NCBI RefSeq assembly: GCF_002904335.1
Contig: NZ_PPHF01000137.1
Location: 1-47,034 of the forward strand
DNA from: Amycolatopsis sp. CA-126428
GTDB taxonomy: Bacteria > Actinomycetota > Actinomycetes > Mycobacteriales > Pseudonocardiaceae
DNA length: 47,034 nt
Direction of reading: 5' to 3'
In this document: piece by piece, positions 17,246 to 25,096 of the stretch
Layout: every line of letters begins with the position of its first letter
Position numbering within the stretch: the first letter of the stretch is position 1
Position numbers and translations under genes: made by a program
Notes under the pieces: model-generated
What the model saw: the letters and a program-made list of their open reading frames with translations, nothing else
What the model was told of the DNA's origin: nothing
Databases searched by the model: none

Positions 17246-17411
17246 CACGCCGACAAGACAGGTGGTCCCGGACGTCGAGGCGCCGAGGGCGACGAACCGC
17301 GTAGGCCGATCGAGGTACCGGGCCCGTCAGTCGATCACCACTCTTGACAAGCGAGCGGAAAACTACCTACCTGGACAATGGTTCAAACCACTCGGCAGGA
17401 GTTGAGCTACC
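17104..17411. other. Intergenic region before the Endo H-type gene
   Basis: These 308 bases hold the possible ABC-ATPase remnant (17102-17245) and, from about 17340, the promoter of the glycosidase gene with a DasR-like palindrome. Nothing else is recognised. Confidence 0.55.
17344..17392 (+). promoter_or_regulatory. Promoter with DasR-like (dre) palindrome
   Basis: TTGACA at 17344-17349 is a consensus -35, with a weak -10 such as TACCTG at 17368. At 17377-17392 lies AATGGTTCAAACCACT, whose arms TGGTT/AACCA match the dre consensus ACTGGTCTAGACCACT at 12 of 16 positions. DasR is the GntR-family GlcNAc-6-phosphate/GlcN-6-phosphate-responsive regulator of chitin and N-acetylglucosamine genes. 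The site lies just before the GTG start of a GlcNAc-releasing enzyme. Confidence 0.6.
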
Positions 17412-18314
17412 GTGGGCAAGCTTGGTCGGATCACCGCGTTGCTGGCAGGCGCCGCCCTCGTGGCGGGCATGATGACGGGCACGAGTGCGGCGAGTACGTC
17501 CGCCGCGCCGCGCAAGGCCGGGCCGATCAGCGTGGCCTACGTCGAGGTGAACAACAACAGCATGCTGAACGTCGGCAAGTACGCGCTCGCCCAAGGCGGC
17601 GGCAACGTGTTCGACATCGGCGTCATCTTCGCCGCCAACATCAACTACGACACCGCGACGAAGTCGGCGTACCTGTCCTTCAACCCCAACGTGCAGAACG
17701 TCCTCAGCAACGTGAGCACCCAGGTCCGCCCGCTGCAGGCCAAAGGCATCAAGGTCATGTTGTCGATCCTCGGCAACCACCAGGGCGCCGGGTTCGCCAA
17801 CTTCCCGTCCCAGCAGGCGGCCGCCGCCTTCGCCAAACAGCTGTCCGACACCGTGACCAAGTACGGGCTCGACGGCATCGACTTCGACGACGAATACGCC
17901 GAGTACGGCAACAACGGTACCGGCCAGCCCAACGCCGGCTCCTTCGTCTACCTCGTCACCGCCCTGCGCGCCGCCATGCCCACCAAGCTGATCTCGCTCT
18001 ACAACATCGGCCCATCGGCGTCACGGTTGTCCTACGGCGGCACCGACATCACCTCGAAGTTCAACTACGCCTGGAACCCCTACTACGGCACCTGGGGCGT
18101 ACCGAACATCGCCCTCCCCAAATCCGGCCTCTCCCCCGCGGCCGTCCAGATCGCGGCGACGTCCACCAGCACCGCCGCCAGCCTCGCCCAGCGGACCGTG
18201 AACGAAGGCTACGGCGTGTACCTGACCTACAACCTCGGCGCCGCCGACGTGCACACCTACCTCTCCAGCTTCACCAAACCCTTGTACGGCAAGGACGCCG
18301 TGCACACGAACTAG
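17412..18314 (+). CDS. Secreted endo-beta-N-acetylglucosaminidase, Endo H-type (GH18)
   Basis: This 300-residue enzyme closely resembles Streptomyces plicatus Endo H (recognised from memory), including VAYVEVNNNSMLNVGKY, SVLGNHQGAGFANFPSQQ-like and AWNPYYGTW segments. Endo H cuts the chitobiose core of high-mannose N-glycans, leaving one GlcNAc on the protein. The GH18 DxxDxDxE motif is intact as DGIDFDDE (residues 154-161, with Glu161 the catalytic acid and Asp159 supporting substrate-assisted catalysis). A Sec signal peptide covers about residues 1-30 (basic start, hydrophobic core, GTSAA region). AGGAG lies 10 bases before the GTG. The dre-like site just upstream fits control by amino-sugar availability. 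It is monocistronic, followed by about 270 bases of noncoding sequence. Confidence 0.95.
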   Translation: MGKLGRITALLAGAALVAGMMTGTSAASTSAAPRKAGPISVAYVEVNNNSMLNVGKYALAQGGGNVFDIGVIFAANINYDTATKSAYLSFNPNVQNVLSNVSTQVRPLQAKGIKVMLSILGNHQGAGFANFPSQQAAAAFAKQLSDTVTKYGLDGIDFDDEYAEYGNNGTGQPNAGSFVYLVTALRAAMPTKLISLYNIGPSASRLSYGGTDITSKFNYAWNPYYGTWGVPNIALPKSGLSPAAVQIAATSTSTAASLAQRTVNEGYGVYLTYNLGAADVHTYLSSFTKPLYGKDAVHTN

Positions 18315-18455
18315 CCACTTCAGCTGCCGAGGCCGCTGACCGCCATCGTGGTCGGGCCACCCATCCGGCCACTTCGGACGGATCGGACCGCGCCTTCCTG
18401 TTGCCGCCGGCGCAGAGCGTGGGCCGGTGGATCCGGCGAGACGATGAGACCCACA

Positions 18456-18471
18456 CCGTCGCCGGCGACGG
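18456..18471. repeat. Perfect 16-bp palindrome downstream of the Endo H-type gene
   Basis: CCGTCGCCGGCGACGG has no loop. It lies in the 269-base gap between the convergent glycosidase and MarR genes. It may help end transcription but is not a classic terminator. Nothing else is recognised in this gap. Confidence 0.35.
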
Positions 18472-18583
18472 CCGCGTGAGGTGGATCGATATGAGGATTG
18501 AGAGCAGGGATCAGCGCGACTACCGGCCGATGGGCATTGGCCGGGGTCGGCAGTCCGCACCTGCCGCTGTTGCACCGCGCGAT

Positions 18584-19123
18584 TCAGTCACGCACGTCCT
18601 TCGCGGAACGACTTCCCCCGTGGCCGCGCGTCGTTTCCCCTTGTGCGCGCTCGACGCGGGCGAGCACCTTGCCGGAGATCCGTTGCAGCGTCCGCAGTTC
18701 GGCCGGGGTCAGGGCGTCGGCGAACAGGTCCAGCACTTGGCCGACGTGCCCGGGTGCCGCGTCCGCCAGGTAGGCGTGGCCGGCGTCGGTCAGGATCGCC
18801 TGCGTGTACCTGCCGTTGTGCGGGTCGGGCTCGCGGCACACGAATCCGCGCTTCTCGAGCCGGCCGACCAGGTGTGACAGCCGTGACAGCTCCGTGTTGG
18901 CCAGGACCGCGAGCTCGCTCATCCGCATCCGGCGCCCGGGCTGATCGGACAGGTGGGCCAGCACGTAGTACTCGATGAAGCTGAGCTTCGAGTCCCGCTG
19001 GAGCTGTGCCTCCAGAGCGGCGGGCAGCCTCTGGGCGAGCTTCATGAACCCGCGCCACGCCGCCAGCTGGTCGTCGCCGAGCCAGCGCGGCCCGGACGCC
19101 CCGGGGTCCCGTGAGGCAGCCAT
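18584..19123 (-). CDS. MarR-family transcriptional regulator
   Basis: This 179-residue protein has the MarR winged helix: LSFIEYYVLAHLSDQPGRRMRMSELA, then ELSRLSHLVGRLEKRGFV (recognition helix) and the beta-wing EPDPHNGRYTQAILTDAG. Flanking helices form the dimer interface. It is divergent from the FMN reductase/amidohydrolase operon; two related palindromes (19147-19170, 19184-19201) fill the 99-base gap, one towards each gene. This is the standard MarR arrangement of self-repression plus repression of the neighbouring enzyme operon, relieved by a phenolic or similar ligand. The ligand is not known. Confidence 0.94.
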   Translation of the reverse strand: MAASRDPGASGPRWLGDDQLAAWRGFMKLAQRLPAALEAQLQRDSKLSFIEYYVLAHLSDQPGRRMRMSELAVLANTELSRLSHLVGRLEKRGFVCREPDPHNGRYTQAILTDAGHAYLADAAPGHVGQVLDLFADALTPAELRTLQRISGKVLARVERAQGETTRGHGGSRSAKDVRD

Positions 19124-19146
19124 GCGCGCAGTGTACTGACTCCGAC

Positions 19147-19170
19147 CTTGACTTGAACATTCATGTCAAG
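19147..19170. promoter_or_regulatory. MarR operator 1 (imperfect palindrome)
   Basis: The 24-bp site has arms CTTGAC/GTCAAG that pair exactly, with 10 of 12 half-site positions symmetric. Its core ACTTGAACATTCA is identical to that of operator 2. It lies nearest the MarR start. Confidence 0.65.
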
Positions 19171-19183
19171 AGGGCTAGCGTGA

Positions 19184-19201
19184 CACTTGAACATTCAAGT
19201 G
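19184..19201. promoter_or_regulatory. MarR operator 2 (perfect palindrome)
   Basis: CACTTGAACATTCAAGTG is a perfect 8-bp-arm inverted repeat with a 2-base centre. It lies 21 bases before the FMN reductase start. Its similarity to operator 1 indicates one regulator for both. Confidence 0.7.
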
Positions 19202-19222
19202 AGAAGACGGTGAGGAACCTCC

Positions 19223-19786
19223 ATGAACGACCTGAAGCTGGCCATCGTCCTCGGCAGCACCCGTCCCGGCCGCAAGGGCGAAGCGGTGGCGAACTGGGTG
19301 CTGGGCAAGGCGAAGGAGCGGCCGAACGCCGACTACGAGCTGATCGATCTGGTCGACTACCCGCTGCCGCACCTGGACGAGGCCGTGCCGGCGAGCCGGG
19401 GCGTGTACGCGGGCGAGCACACGAAGGCCTGGTCCGCCAAGATCGGCGAGTTCGACGGGTACATCTTCGTCACCCCGGAGTACAACCACTCCACCTCCGG
19501 AGTGCTGAAGAACGCCATCGACTACCTGTACACCGAGTGGAACAACAAGGCCGCCGCCTTCGTGTCGTACGGCGCGCTCGGCGGAACGCGAGCGATCGAG
19601 CACCTGCGGGCGATCTCGAGCGAACTGCAACTGGCCCACGTGCGCCAGCAGCTGTCGTTCTCGTTGTTCACCGACTTCGAGAACTTCTCGGCCTTCGAGC
19701 CCTCCGCGCTGCACGACGGCGCTGCTTCCGTCCTGTTCGACCAGCTCGAGTCGTGGGCCGGCGCGCTCAAGACCGTCCGGAGCTGA
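19223..19786 (+). CDS. NADPH-dependent FMN reductase-family flavoprotein
   Basis: This 187-residue flavodoxin-fold protein has the FMN phosphate loop GSTRPGRKGEAV and the isoalloxazine loop TPEYNHSTSGVLKNAIDYL, both hallmarks of the NADPH-dependent FMN/azo/quinone reductase family. It would pass two electrons from NAD(P)H to FMN, a quinone or another acceptor. The amidohydrolase starts 6 bases after its stop, so the two are translationally linked. MarR-regulated reductases of this kind often handle quinone or phenolic stress, which suits an aromatic decarboxylase-like partner. The electron acceptor cannot be called. Confidence 0.93.
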   Translation: MNDLKLAIVLGSTRPGRKGEAVANWVLGKAKERPNADYELIDLVDYPLPHLDEAVPASRGVYAGEHTKAWSAKIGEFDGYIFVTPEYNHSTSGVLKNAIDYLYTEWNNKAAAFVSYGALGGTRAIEHLRAISSELQLAHVRQQLSFSLFTDFENFSAFEPSALHDGAASVLFDQLESWAGALKTVRS

Positions 19787-19792
19787 GTCTCG

Positions 19793-20782
19793 ATGAAGCT
19801 GTACGGGCTCGAGGAACACTTCGTCACCGCGGACGTGATCGAGGCGTGGCGGCGGCACGACCCCGATCTCGCCGAGCCGATGATGAAGTGGGCTGTCGCC
19901 AGTGACCTCACTCCGGCACTGCTGGACGTCGACGGCGGACGCATCGCGGCCATGGACGACGCCGGGATCGACACGGCGGTGCTGTCCCTCACGACGCCGG
20001 GTCTGCAGAACCTCGACGCGGCGGAGGCGATCGCCCTGCAGGCGCCCACGAACGACCTGATCGCCGCCGCCGCGCGCCGGCACCCCGGGCGTTTCCAGGG
20101 ATTCGCGGCGCTCGCCACCTCCGCGCCGGCCGCCGCGGCCGACGAACTGCGGCGGGCCGTCACCGAACTCGGGCTCAACGGCACGCTGGTCAACGCCAAC
20201 TCGGGGGGCCGCGCTTTGGACGCGCCCGAATTCTGGGACGTCTACGAGGCCGCCGAGGACCTGCGCGCACCCGTCTACCTGCACCCCGGCGTTCCGGTCC
20301 CGGCCGTCACGGAAGCCTACTACCGGGGCTTCGGCGAGCCGGTGAACAGCATGCTGGCCACCGGTGCGTTCGGCTGGCACTACGACGCCGGCCTGACCAT
20401 CCTCCGGATGATCGTCGCCGGCGTGTTCGACCGGTTCCCCGGCCTCCAGGTCATCCTGGGGCACTGGGGCGAGGTCGTGCTGTTCTACCTCGACCGCGTC
20501 TCGGCCATGGACAAGCTCGTCACCCTGCGGCGCCCGATCGCCGAGTACTTCCGCTCGAACATCTTCATCACCCCCGGCGGCATCTCCAGCCACAAGTATT
20601 TGCGGTGGAGCCTGGAGACGGTGGGGGCCGAGCGGATCATGTACGCCTCCGACTACCCGTTCAACACCGAGCGCGCCGGATCCGCACGGCGTTTCCTGGA
20701 CACCGCACCGGTCGACGAGGCCGGCCGCGAGCGGATCGCCTACCGGAACTGGGAAGAGCTCGTCGCCGGTATCCGGCGCTGA
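19793..20782 (+). CDS. Amidohydrolase-2 family protein, possibly an aromatic-acid decarboxylase
   Basis: This 329-residue TIM-barrel protein starts LEEHF, a metal-binding ExH element, and carries YLHPG, the metal His in GHWGE and the Asp in YASDYPF. This set marks the ACMSD/gamma-resorcylate decarboxylase branch of the amidohydrolase superfamily, in which a metal-bound enzyme removes CO2 from ortho-hydroxy aromatic acids; some members are simple hydrolases. It is coupled to the FMN reductase (6-base gap) and is under the MarR operators. An aromatic acid as inducer and substrate is a reasonable guess, not shown. It converges with the alpha/beta hydrolase gene 75 bases on. Confidence 0.9.
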   Translation: MKLYGLEEHFVTADVIEAWRRHDPDLAEPMMKWAVASDLTPALLDVDGGRIAAMDDAGIDTAVLSLTTPGLQNLDAAEAIALQAPTNDLIAAAARRHPGRFQGFAALATSAPAAAADELRRAVTELGLNGTLVNANSGGRALDAPEFWDVYEAAEDLRAPVYLHPGVPVPAVTEAYYRGFGEPVNSMLATGAFGWHYDAGLTILRMIVAGVFDRFPGLQVILGHWGEVVLFYLDRVSAMDKLVTLRRPIAEYFRSNIFITPGGISSHKYLRWSLETVGAERIMYASDYPFNTERAGSARRFLDTAPVDEAGRERIAYRNWEELVAGIRR

Positions 20783-20857
20783 TCACGATGGGGAGGGATA
20801 TCGATCGCCGCGCACCACGACGCCGTGGCGGCGGCGACCCGGATGATCAGGGCGTGA

Positions 20858-21736
20858 TCAGCGGACCAGCAGGTCCCGGATCGCCCCCGCGATCTCGTCC
20901 GGCGCCTCCTCGGCCATGAAGTGCCCCGCCCGGGTCAGCCGGTGGTCCAGGTCCGGCGCCCACGCCTTCCACACCCCGGCGGCGTCGTAGCCCAGCTGTG
21001 CGCCCCAGTCCTGCTGGACGACCGTCACCGGCATGGCCAGCTGCGACCCGGCGTCCAGATCGGCCTGATCGTGCGTGACGTCGATCCCCGCCGAGGCGCG
21101 GTAGTCCGCGACGATCGACGGCACCGCCGCCGCGCTCGCCCGCAGGTACTCCGCGCGGACCTCCGCCGGGATCGCGGCCGGATCGTTGGCCCAGGCGTCG
21201 AGGAACGAACCGAAGAACGCGTCCGCGCTGGCCGCGATCATCGTCTCGGGCAAACCCGGCGGCTGCGCCATGAGGAACAGGTGGTAGCCGACCGCCGCCG
21301 GGACGCCGTGCAGGACGTTCCACATGTCCAGTGTCGGGACGACGTCGAGGATGCCCAGGTGCGAGACGGTCTCCGGGTGGTCCAAGCCCGCCCGGAACGC
21401 GACCAGGGCACCCCGGTCGTGCCCGACGAGGGCGAAGCGCTCGTGGCCGAGCGCGGCCGTCAGAGCCACCACGTCGGCGGCCATCGTGCGCTTGGCGTAG
21501 ACGTCCTCGCCGGTGGCCGCCGGCTTGTCGCTGGCGCCGTAGCCGCGCAGGTCGGGGCAGATCACCGTGTGCTCGCCGGCGAGCCGCTCGGCGACGTGCC
21601 GCCACATCAGGTGCGTCTGGGGGAACCCGTGCAGCAGGACCACCGGGCTGCCGCTGCCGCCGACGGCGGCAGCCAGCCCGACACCGCCGGCACCGGGCAG
21701 GCGGACGTGGTCGAAACCGGGAATCGAGAGTGTCAT
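20858..21736 (-). CDS. Alpha/beta hydrolase (epoxide hydrolase / haloacetate dehalogenase-like)
   Basis: This 292-residue hydrolase has an HGFPQTHLMW oxyanion region, DLRGYGASDKP, and VGHDRGALVAFR, in which the nucleophile is Asp rather than Ser. The catalytic His is in RAGHFMAEEAP. An Asp nucleophile marks epoxide hydrolases and haloalkanoate dehalogenases. The overall sequence (LDVVPTLDMW, YHLFLMAQPPGLPE) resembles fluoroacetate dehalogenases, but the halide-binding Trp expected after the His of YHW is Leu here. Dehalogenation is therefore doubtful and epoxide or ester hydrolysis more likely. It is divergent from the large SARP-like regulator across 112 bases, a likely regulator-target pair. 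Confidence 0.9.
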   Translation of the reverse strand: MTLSIPGFDHVRLPGAGGVGLAAAVGGSGSPVVLLHGFPQTHLMWRHVAERLAGEHTVICPDLRGYGASDKPAATGEDVYAKRTMAADVVALTAALGHERFALVGHDRGALVAFRAGLDHPETVSHLGILDVVPTLDMWNVLHGVPAAVGYHLFLMAQPPGLPETMIAASADAFFGSFLDAWANDPAAIPAEVRAEYLRASAAAVPSIVADYRASAGIDVTHDQADLDAGSQLAMPVTVVQQDWGAQLGYDAAGVWKAWAPDLDHRLTRAGHFMAEEAPDEIAGAIRDLLVR

Positions 21737-21848
21737 CGAAGGCCGTCTTCCAGGTCGGGAACTTGACCTGTCCGAGCCTGCGTGACGGCGATCAGCAACG
21801 GATCAGTGCGCCCGGGCGCACCCGGCCTCCGGCACCGATGATGGGGGC

Positions 21849-23819
21849 ATGCGAATCGACGTGCTCGGTGCCGTGCGGGCGCTGCGCGACGACGGCAGCC
21901 CGGTCGGCCTCGGCGGTCCCCGCCACCGCGAGGTGCTGGCCCGCCTCGTCGCCGCCGAAGGGCGGCTGGTCACCACCGACACCCTCGTCGGCGACCTCTG
22001 GGCCGAGCCACCGGCCCGCGCGGTCGGCGCGCTGCGGACGTTCGTCGCCGCGCTGCGCCGCGCCCTGGAACCCGGCCGATCGCCCCGCACCCCACCGCGG
22101 GTGATCGTCACCGAAGGCCCCGGATACGCCCTGCGGCTGCCCCGCGAAGACGTCGACGTCCACCGGTTCGAGGACGCGCTCGCCCGCACCCGCCACTCCC
22201 CCGGCGCGGTGACCGAACTCAGTGCGGCGCTCGCGGCCTGGCGCGGCCCCGCCTACGCCGACGTGCCGGATTCGCCGTGGGCACACCGCGAACGGACCCG
22301 GCTGGAGGAACTCCGGCTGGCGGCGCTGGAGCTGCGCGCCCGCATCCTCCTCGACACCGGGGAAGGCGCCGACCTCGTCGCCGAACTCGGCGCGCACGTC
22401 ACCGAACACCCGTGGCGCGAGCCGGCCTGGGGACTGCTGGCCCGCGCCTTGCACCAGGCGGGCCGCCAGGCCGACGCGTTGGCGGCCCTCCGCCGCGCCC
22501 GCTCGATGCTCGTCGACCAGCTCGGCCTCGATCCCGGCCACGACCTGCAACGGCTGGAGACCGACATCCTGGCCGGGCCCGCTCACGGCTCGCCGAACGC
22601 GTGGACCGGCTCCGGTGTCCGGCTCGGCCCACGCACCACCGTGGACCTCGCCCGCACCCTCGCGCTGGCCGGCGGCGACGCGCTGATCCACTCCCGGCGC
22701 GACCGACTCGCCGCGATCCACGCCGCCGAACGCACCGGCGACCTTCGCCTGACCGCCCGGATCATCGGCGCCTACGACGTGCCCGCCATCTGGAGCCGCG
22801 CCGACGACCCCGAGCAGTCCCGGGCGGTCGTCACCGCCGCCGAACGCACGCTCACCCGGCTCGGCCCGGACGAGCCCGCCGAGCTCCGGGCGCGGCTCCT
22901 GGCCACCATCGCCGTCGAAAGCCGCACCGCCGACCTGGCCGCGGCCGAGCTCAGCCGCGCCCGGCAGGCCGCCCACCAAGCCGAAGCGCTGGCCCGGGAG
23001 CTGGGCGATCCCGCACTGCTGGCGTTCGCGCTCAACGGCGTGTTCCTGCAGTCCTTCACCCGCCCCGGCCTCGCGGCCACGCGCGACGGGATCGGCACCG
23101 AGATCCTCGACCTGGCGACCCGGCACGGCCTGCCGAACTTCGCGGTCCTCGGCCGGCTCGCCCGCCTGCAATCCGCCTCGGCGCTCGGCGACCTGGACAC
23201 CGCGGCCGCCCACGCGACGGCGGCCGAACAGCTCGCCGCCACCACCGAGGCGCCGCTCGTCGGCGTCCTCACCGCCTGGTTCCGAGCCCGCGTCACGGCC
23301 ACCCGCAGCACCGAGCCCGGCGGACCGGCCCCCGCCACGGCCGCGGCGCAGTACCGCGCCGCCGAGGAGGCCCTCCGGTCCGCCGGAATGCCCGGGCTGC
23401 ACCGCGGCCTGTTCCCGCTCGCCCTGCTGGGTTTGCGCCTGCTGCACGACCGTCCCGCCCCCACCGACCGGCACCTGGACTGGGGGCCGTACCTGCCCTG
23501 GGCACGTCCCCACGTGCTGCTCGCCCAAGGCCGTGACGAGGACGCCCGCACCGCACTGGCGGCGGCGCCGGAGCCGCCGCCCGACCACCTGCAGGAGGCG
23601 ATGTGGTGCCTGACCGCCCACACCGCGGTTCGCCTCGGCGAACGCGAAGCCGCCGCTAGGGCGGCGGCCGCCCTGCACGCCGCGCACGCGGAAGACGCCG
23701 GCGGCGCCAGCGGACTGCTGACCCTGGGCCCGGTGGCGCGGTACCTGGCGAACGCGGAGACACTCGCCGGCCAGGTCGCTCGGAGGGACGCTTCCGCGGA
23801 ACGCGGTCGCCCGCGGTGA
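21849..23819 (+). CDS. Large SARP-like (winged helix-BTAD) regulator with TPR-like C-terminus
   Basis: This 656-residue regulator starts with an OmpR-type winged helix (residues 1-95, ending in TEGPGYALRLP), then a BTAD domain (to ~245, with QLGLDPGHDLQRLETDILAG). The remaining ~400 residues are Ala/Leu-rich paired helices resembling TPRs. There is no NB-ARC ATPase between them, unlike AfsR. It is divergent from the alpha/beta hydrolase. Such proteins are usually local activators; the C-terminal helices may sense a ligand or protein. Relative to the small SARP at 11939 it is a different subtype, so it probably does not serve the polyketide genes. Confidence 0.9.
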   Translation: MRIDVLGAVRALRDDGSPVGLGGPRHREVLARLVAAEGRLVTTDTLVGDLWAEPPARAVGALRTFVAALRRALEPGRSPRTPPRVIVTEGPGYALRLPREDVDVHRFEDALARTRHSPGAVTELSAALAAWRGPAYADVPDSPWAHRERTRLEELRLAALELRARILLDTGEGADLVAELGAHVTEHPWREPAWGLLARALHQAGRQADALAALRRARSMLVDQLGLDPGHDLQRLETDILAGPAHGSPNAWTGSGVRLGPRTTVDLARTLALAGGDALIHSRRDRLAAIHAAERTGDLRLTARIIGAYDVPAIWSRADDPEQSRAVVTAAERTLTRLGPDEPAELRARLLATIAVESRTADLAAAELSRARQAAHQAEALARELGDPALLAFALNGVFLQSFTRPGLAATRDGIGTEILDLATRHGLPNFAVLGRLARLQSASALGDLDTAAAHATAAEQLAATTEAPLVGVLTAWFRARVTATRSTEPGGPAPATAAAQYRAAEEALRSAGMPGLHRGLFPLALLGLRLLHDRPAPTDRHLDWGPYLPWARPHVLLAQGRDEDARTALAAAPEPPPDHLQEAMWCLTAHTAVRLGEREAAARAAAALHAAHAEDAGGASGLLTLGPVARYLANAETLAGQVARRDASAERGRPR

Positions 23820-24091
23820 ACGCCTCGCAGCAGCAGCAGCTCGCACGCGGGGCGGTGACCCCGACGCGACGCTCGAGTAGGTGCGCCGGCGCGAACGGGA
23901 AGGCACGCCGACTTACGAGATTTGCTGCGCCGTGCCGCGGCGACGCTCAAGGGTCGGCACCGTGGTGGCGAGCCGGGCCGGGCGGTGCTTTCCCCCGGGT
24001 GGCGTAATCCGTCAGTTTCTGCCCGGAGTCCGGCGGGACGGTGTTAACTTCCGTCCGTCATCCGCTGCCCGAGCGAGGTGTTCGAGTCACA

Positions 24092-25048
24092 GTGACACTG
24101 CACACGGACAAGTTCGCCGCCTACCTGCGCATGCTGAAAGACCGCAGCGGGCAAGGCTATGAACGGCTCGGCAAGCAGGCCGGGGCCAGTGGCTCCAGCC
24201 TGCACCGGTACTGCTCCGGCAAGAGCGTCCCCGCCGACTACCGCGTCGTCCACTCGTTCGGCAAGGTCTGTGGCGCCTCCCCGGCGGAGCTGCGGGAACT
24301 GCACCAGCTGTGGGCCCTGGCCGACGCCGGCCGCGTCGACGAAGCGGAGCAGACCGGGACCGGTGAGGACGCCGCGCCGCCACGCCGTCGGCGCGCCTAC
24401 GCCGCGACGGCCATCGCGGTCGTGGTGCTGCTGGCGGCCGGTTTGGTCTGGCTCACCGCCGACGCGTCCGCACCGGCGACCGGCCGGTACGCCGACCGGA
24501 TGCTGTTCTCCCCGGGGTGCCGGCCGCCGGTCAGCATGGGGCAGCACGACGAGTGCGTCACCGAGGTGCAGAACCTGCTGGTCGCGGCCCACGGGCGGCT
24601 TTCGGTCGACGGCTCGTTCGGGCCGGAGACGCTGCGCCGGGTCACCGCGTTCCAGGTGCTGGCCGGCCTGCCCGCCCGCGGTGTGGTCGACGAGGCCACC
24701 AAGACCGCGCTGTACGACCGCCGGGCCAGCATGGCGACCTGGCCGGCGGCCATGGTGGAGCAGCGGGTCCGGGCCGTGTTCACCGAAGCGCCGGACACCG
24801 CGGTCGCGATCGCGCGCTGCGCCTCGTTCCTCGATCCGCTCTGGGTGCTGCCGAACACGAACGGCAGCCGCAACTGGGGCGTCTTCCAGATCTCCGACGC
24901 CCGGCTGCTGGAGCTGGGCGGCACGCCGCGGCAGGCGTTCGACCCCGTCTGGAACATCGATGCGGCGCACCGCCTGTGGAGCGTGCGCCACGACTTCCAC
25001 GACTGGCCGGCCTGCTCGGCGGCGCTGACGAGCCCGCTGCCGCACTGA
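24092..25048 (+). CDS. Membrane HTH protein with extracytoplasmic PG-binding and lysozyme-like domains
   Basis: This 318-residue protein joins an XRE-like helix-turn-helix (residues ~1-70, GYERLGKQAGASGSSLHRY), a basic stop (PPRRRR), one membrane helix (~104-124), a peptidoglycan-binding domain (~145-205, LSVDGSFGPETLRRVTAFQ) and a lytic-transglycosylase/lysozyme-like domain (~220-315). In that last family the catalytic Glu sits in ARCES; here it is ARCAS (Ala244), so cleavage is doubtful. The topology puts DNA binding inside and wall binding outside, which suggests a one-component wall sensor. The GTG at 24092 is chosen because the HTH begins at once; no strong SD is seen. It converges with two wall-hydrolase genes. 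Confidence 0.88.
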   Translation: MTLHTDKFAAYLRMLKDRSGQGYERLGKQAGASGSSLHRYCSGKSVPADYRVVHSFGKVCGASPAELRELHQLWALADAGRVDEAEQTGTGEDAAPPRRRRAYAATAIAVVVLLAAGLVWLTADASAPATGRYADRMLFSPGCRPPVSMGQHDECVTEVQNLLVAAHGRLSVDGSFGPETLRRVTAFQVLAGLPARGVVDEATKTALYDRRASMATWPAAMVEQRVRAVFTEAPDTAVAIARCASFLDPLWVLPNTNGSRNWGVFQISDARLLELGGTPRQAFDPVWNIDAAHRLWSVRHDFHDWPACSAALTSPLPH

Positions 25049-25050
25049 GC

Positions 25051-25093
25051 CGGCCGGGCGCCGGGAATCCCCAGGTTCCCCGGCGCCCCGGCC
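25051..25093. terminator. Hairpin between convergent wall genes
   Basis: A long GC-rich stem with GGGCGCCGGGAA pairing to TTCCCCGGCGCCC (one bulge) and further flanking pairs fills the 48-base gap between the membrane HTH gene and the peptidase gene. It can act in both directions. Confidence 0.65.
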
Positions 25094-25096
25094 GCC

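Noticed and set aside
20840..20865. Paired TGATCA sequences in the short gap between the amidohydrolase and hydrolase genes
   Set aside because: Two 6-base palindromes in a convergent 75-base gap are too short and wrongly placed to be an operator.
20858..21736. Calling the Asp-nucleophile hydrolase a fluoroacetate dehalogenase
   Set aside because: The halide-binding Trp next to His in the characteristic HW pair is missing.
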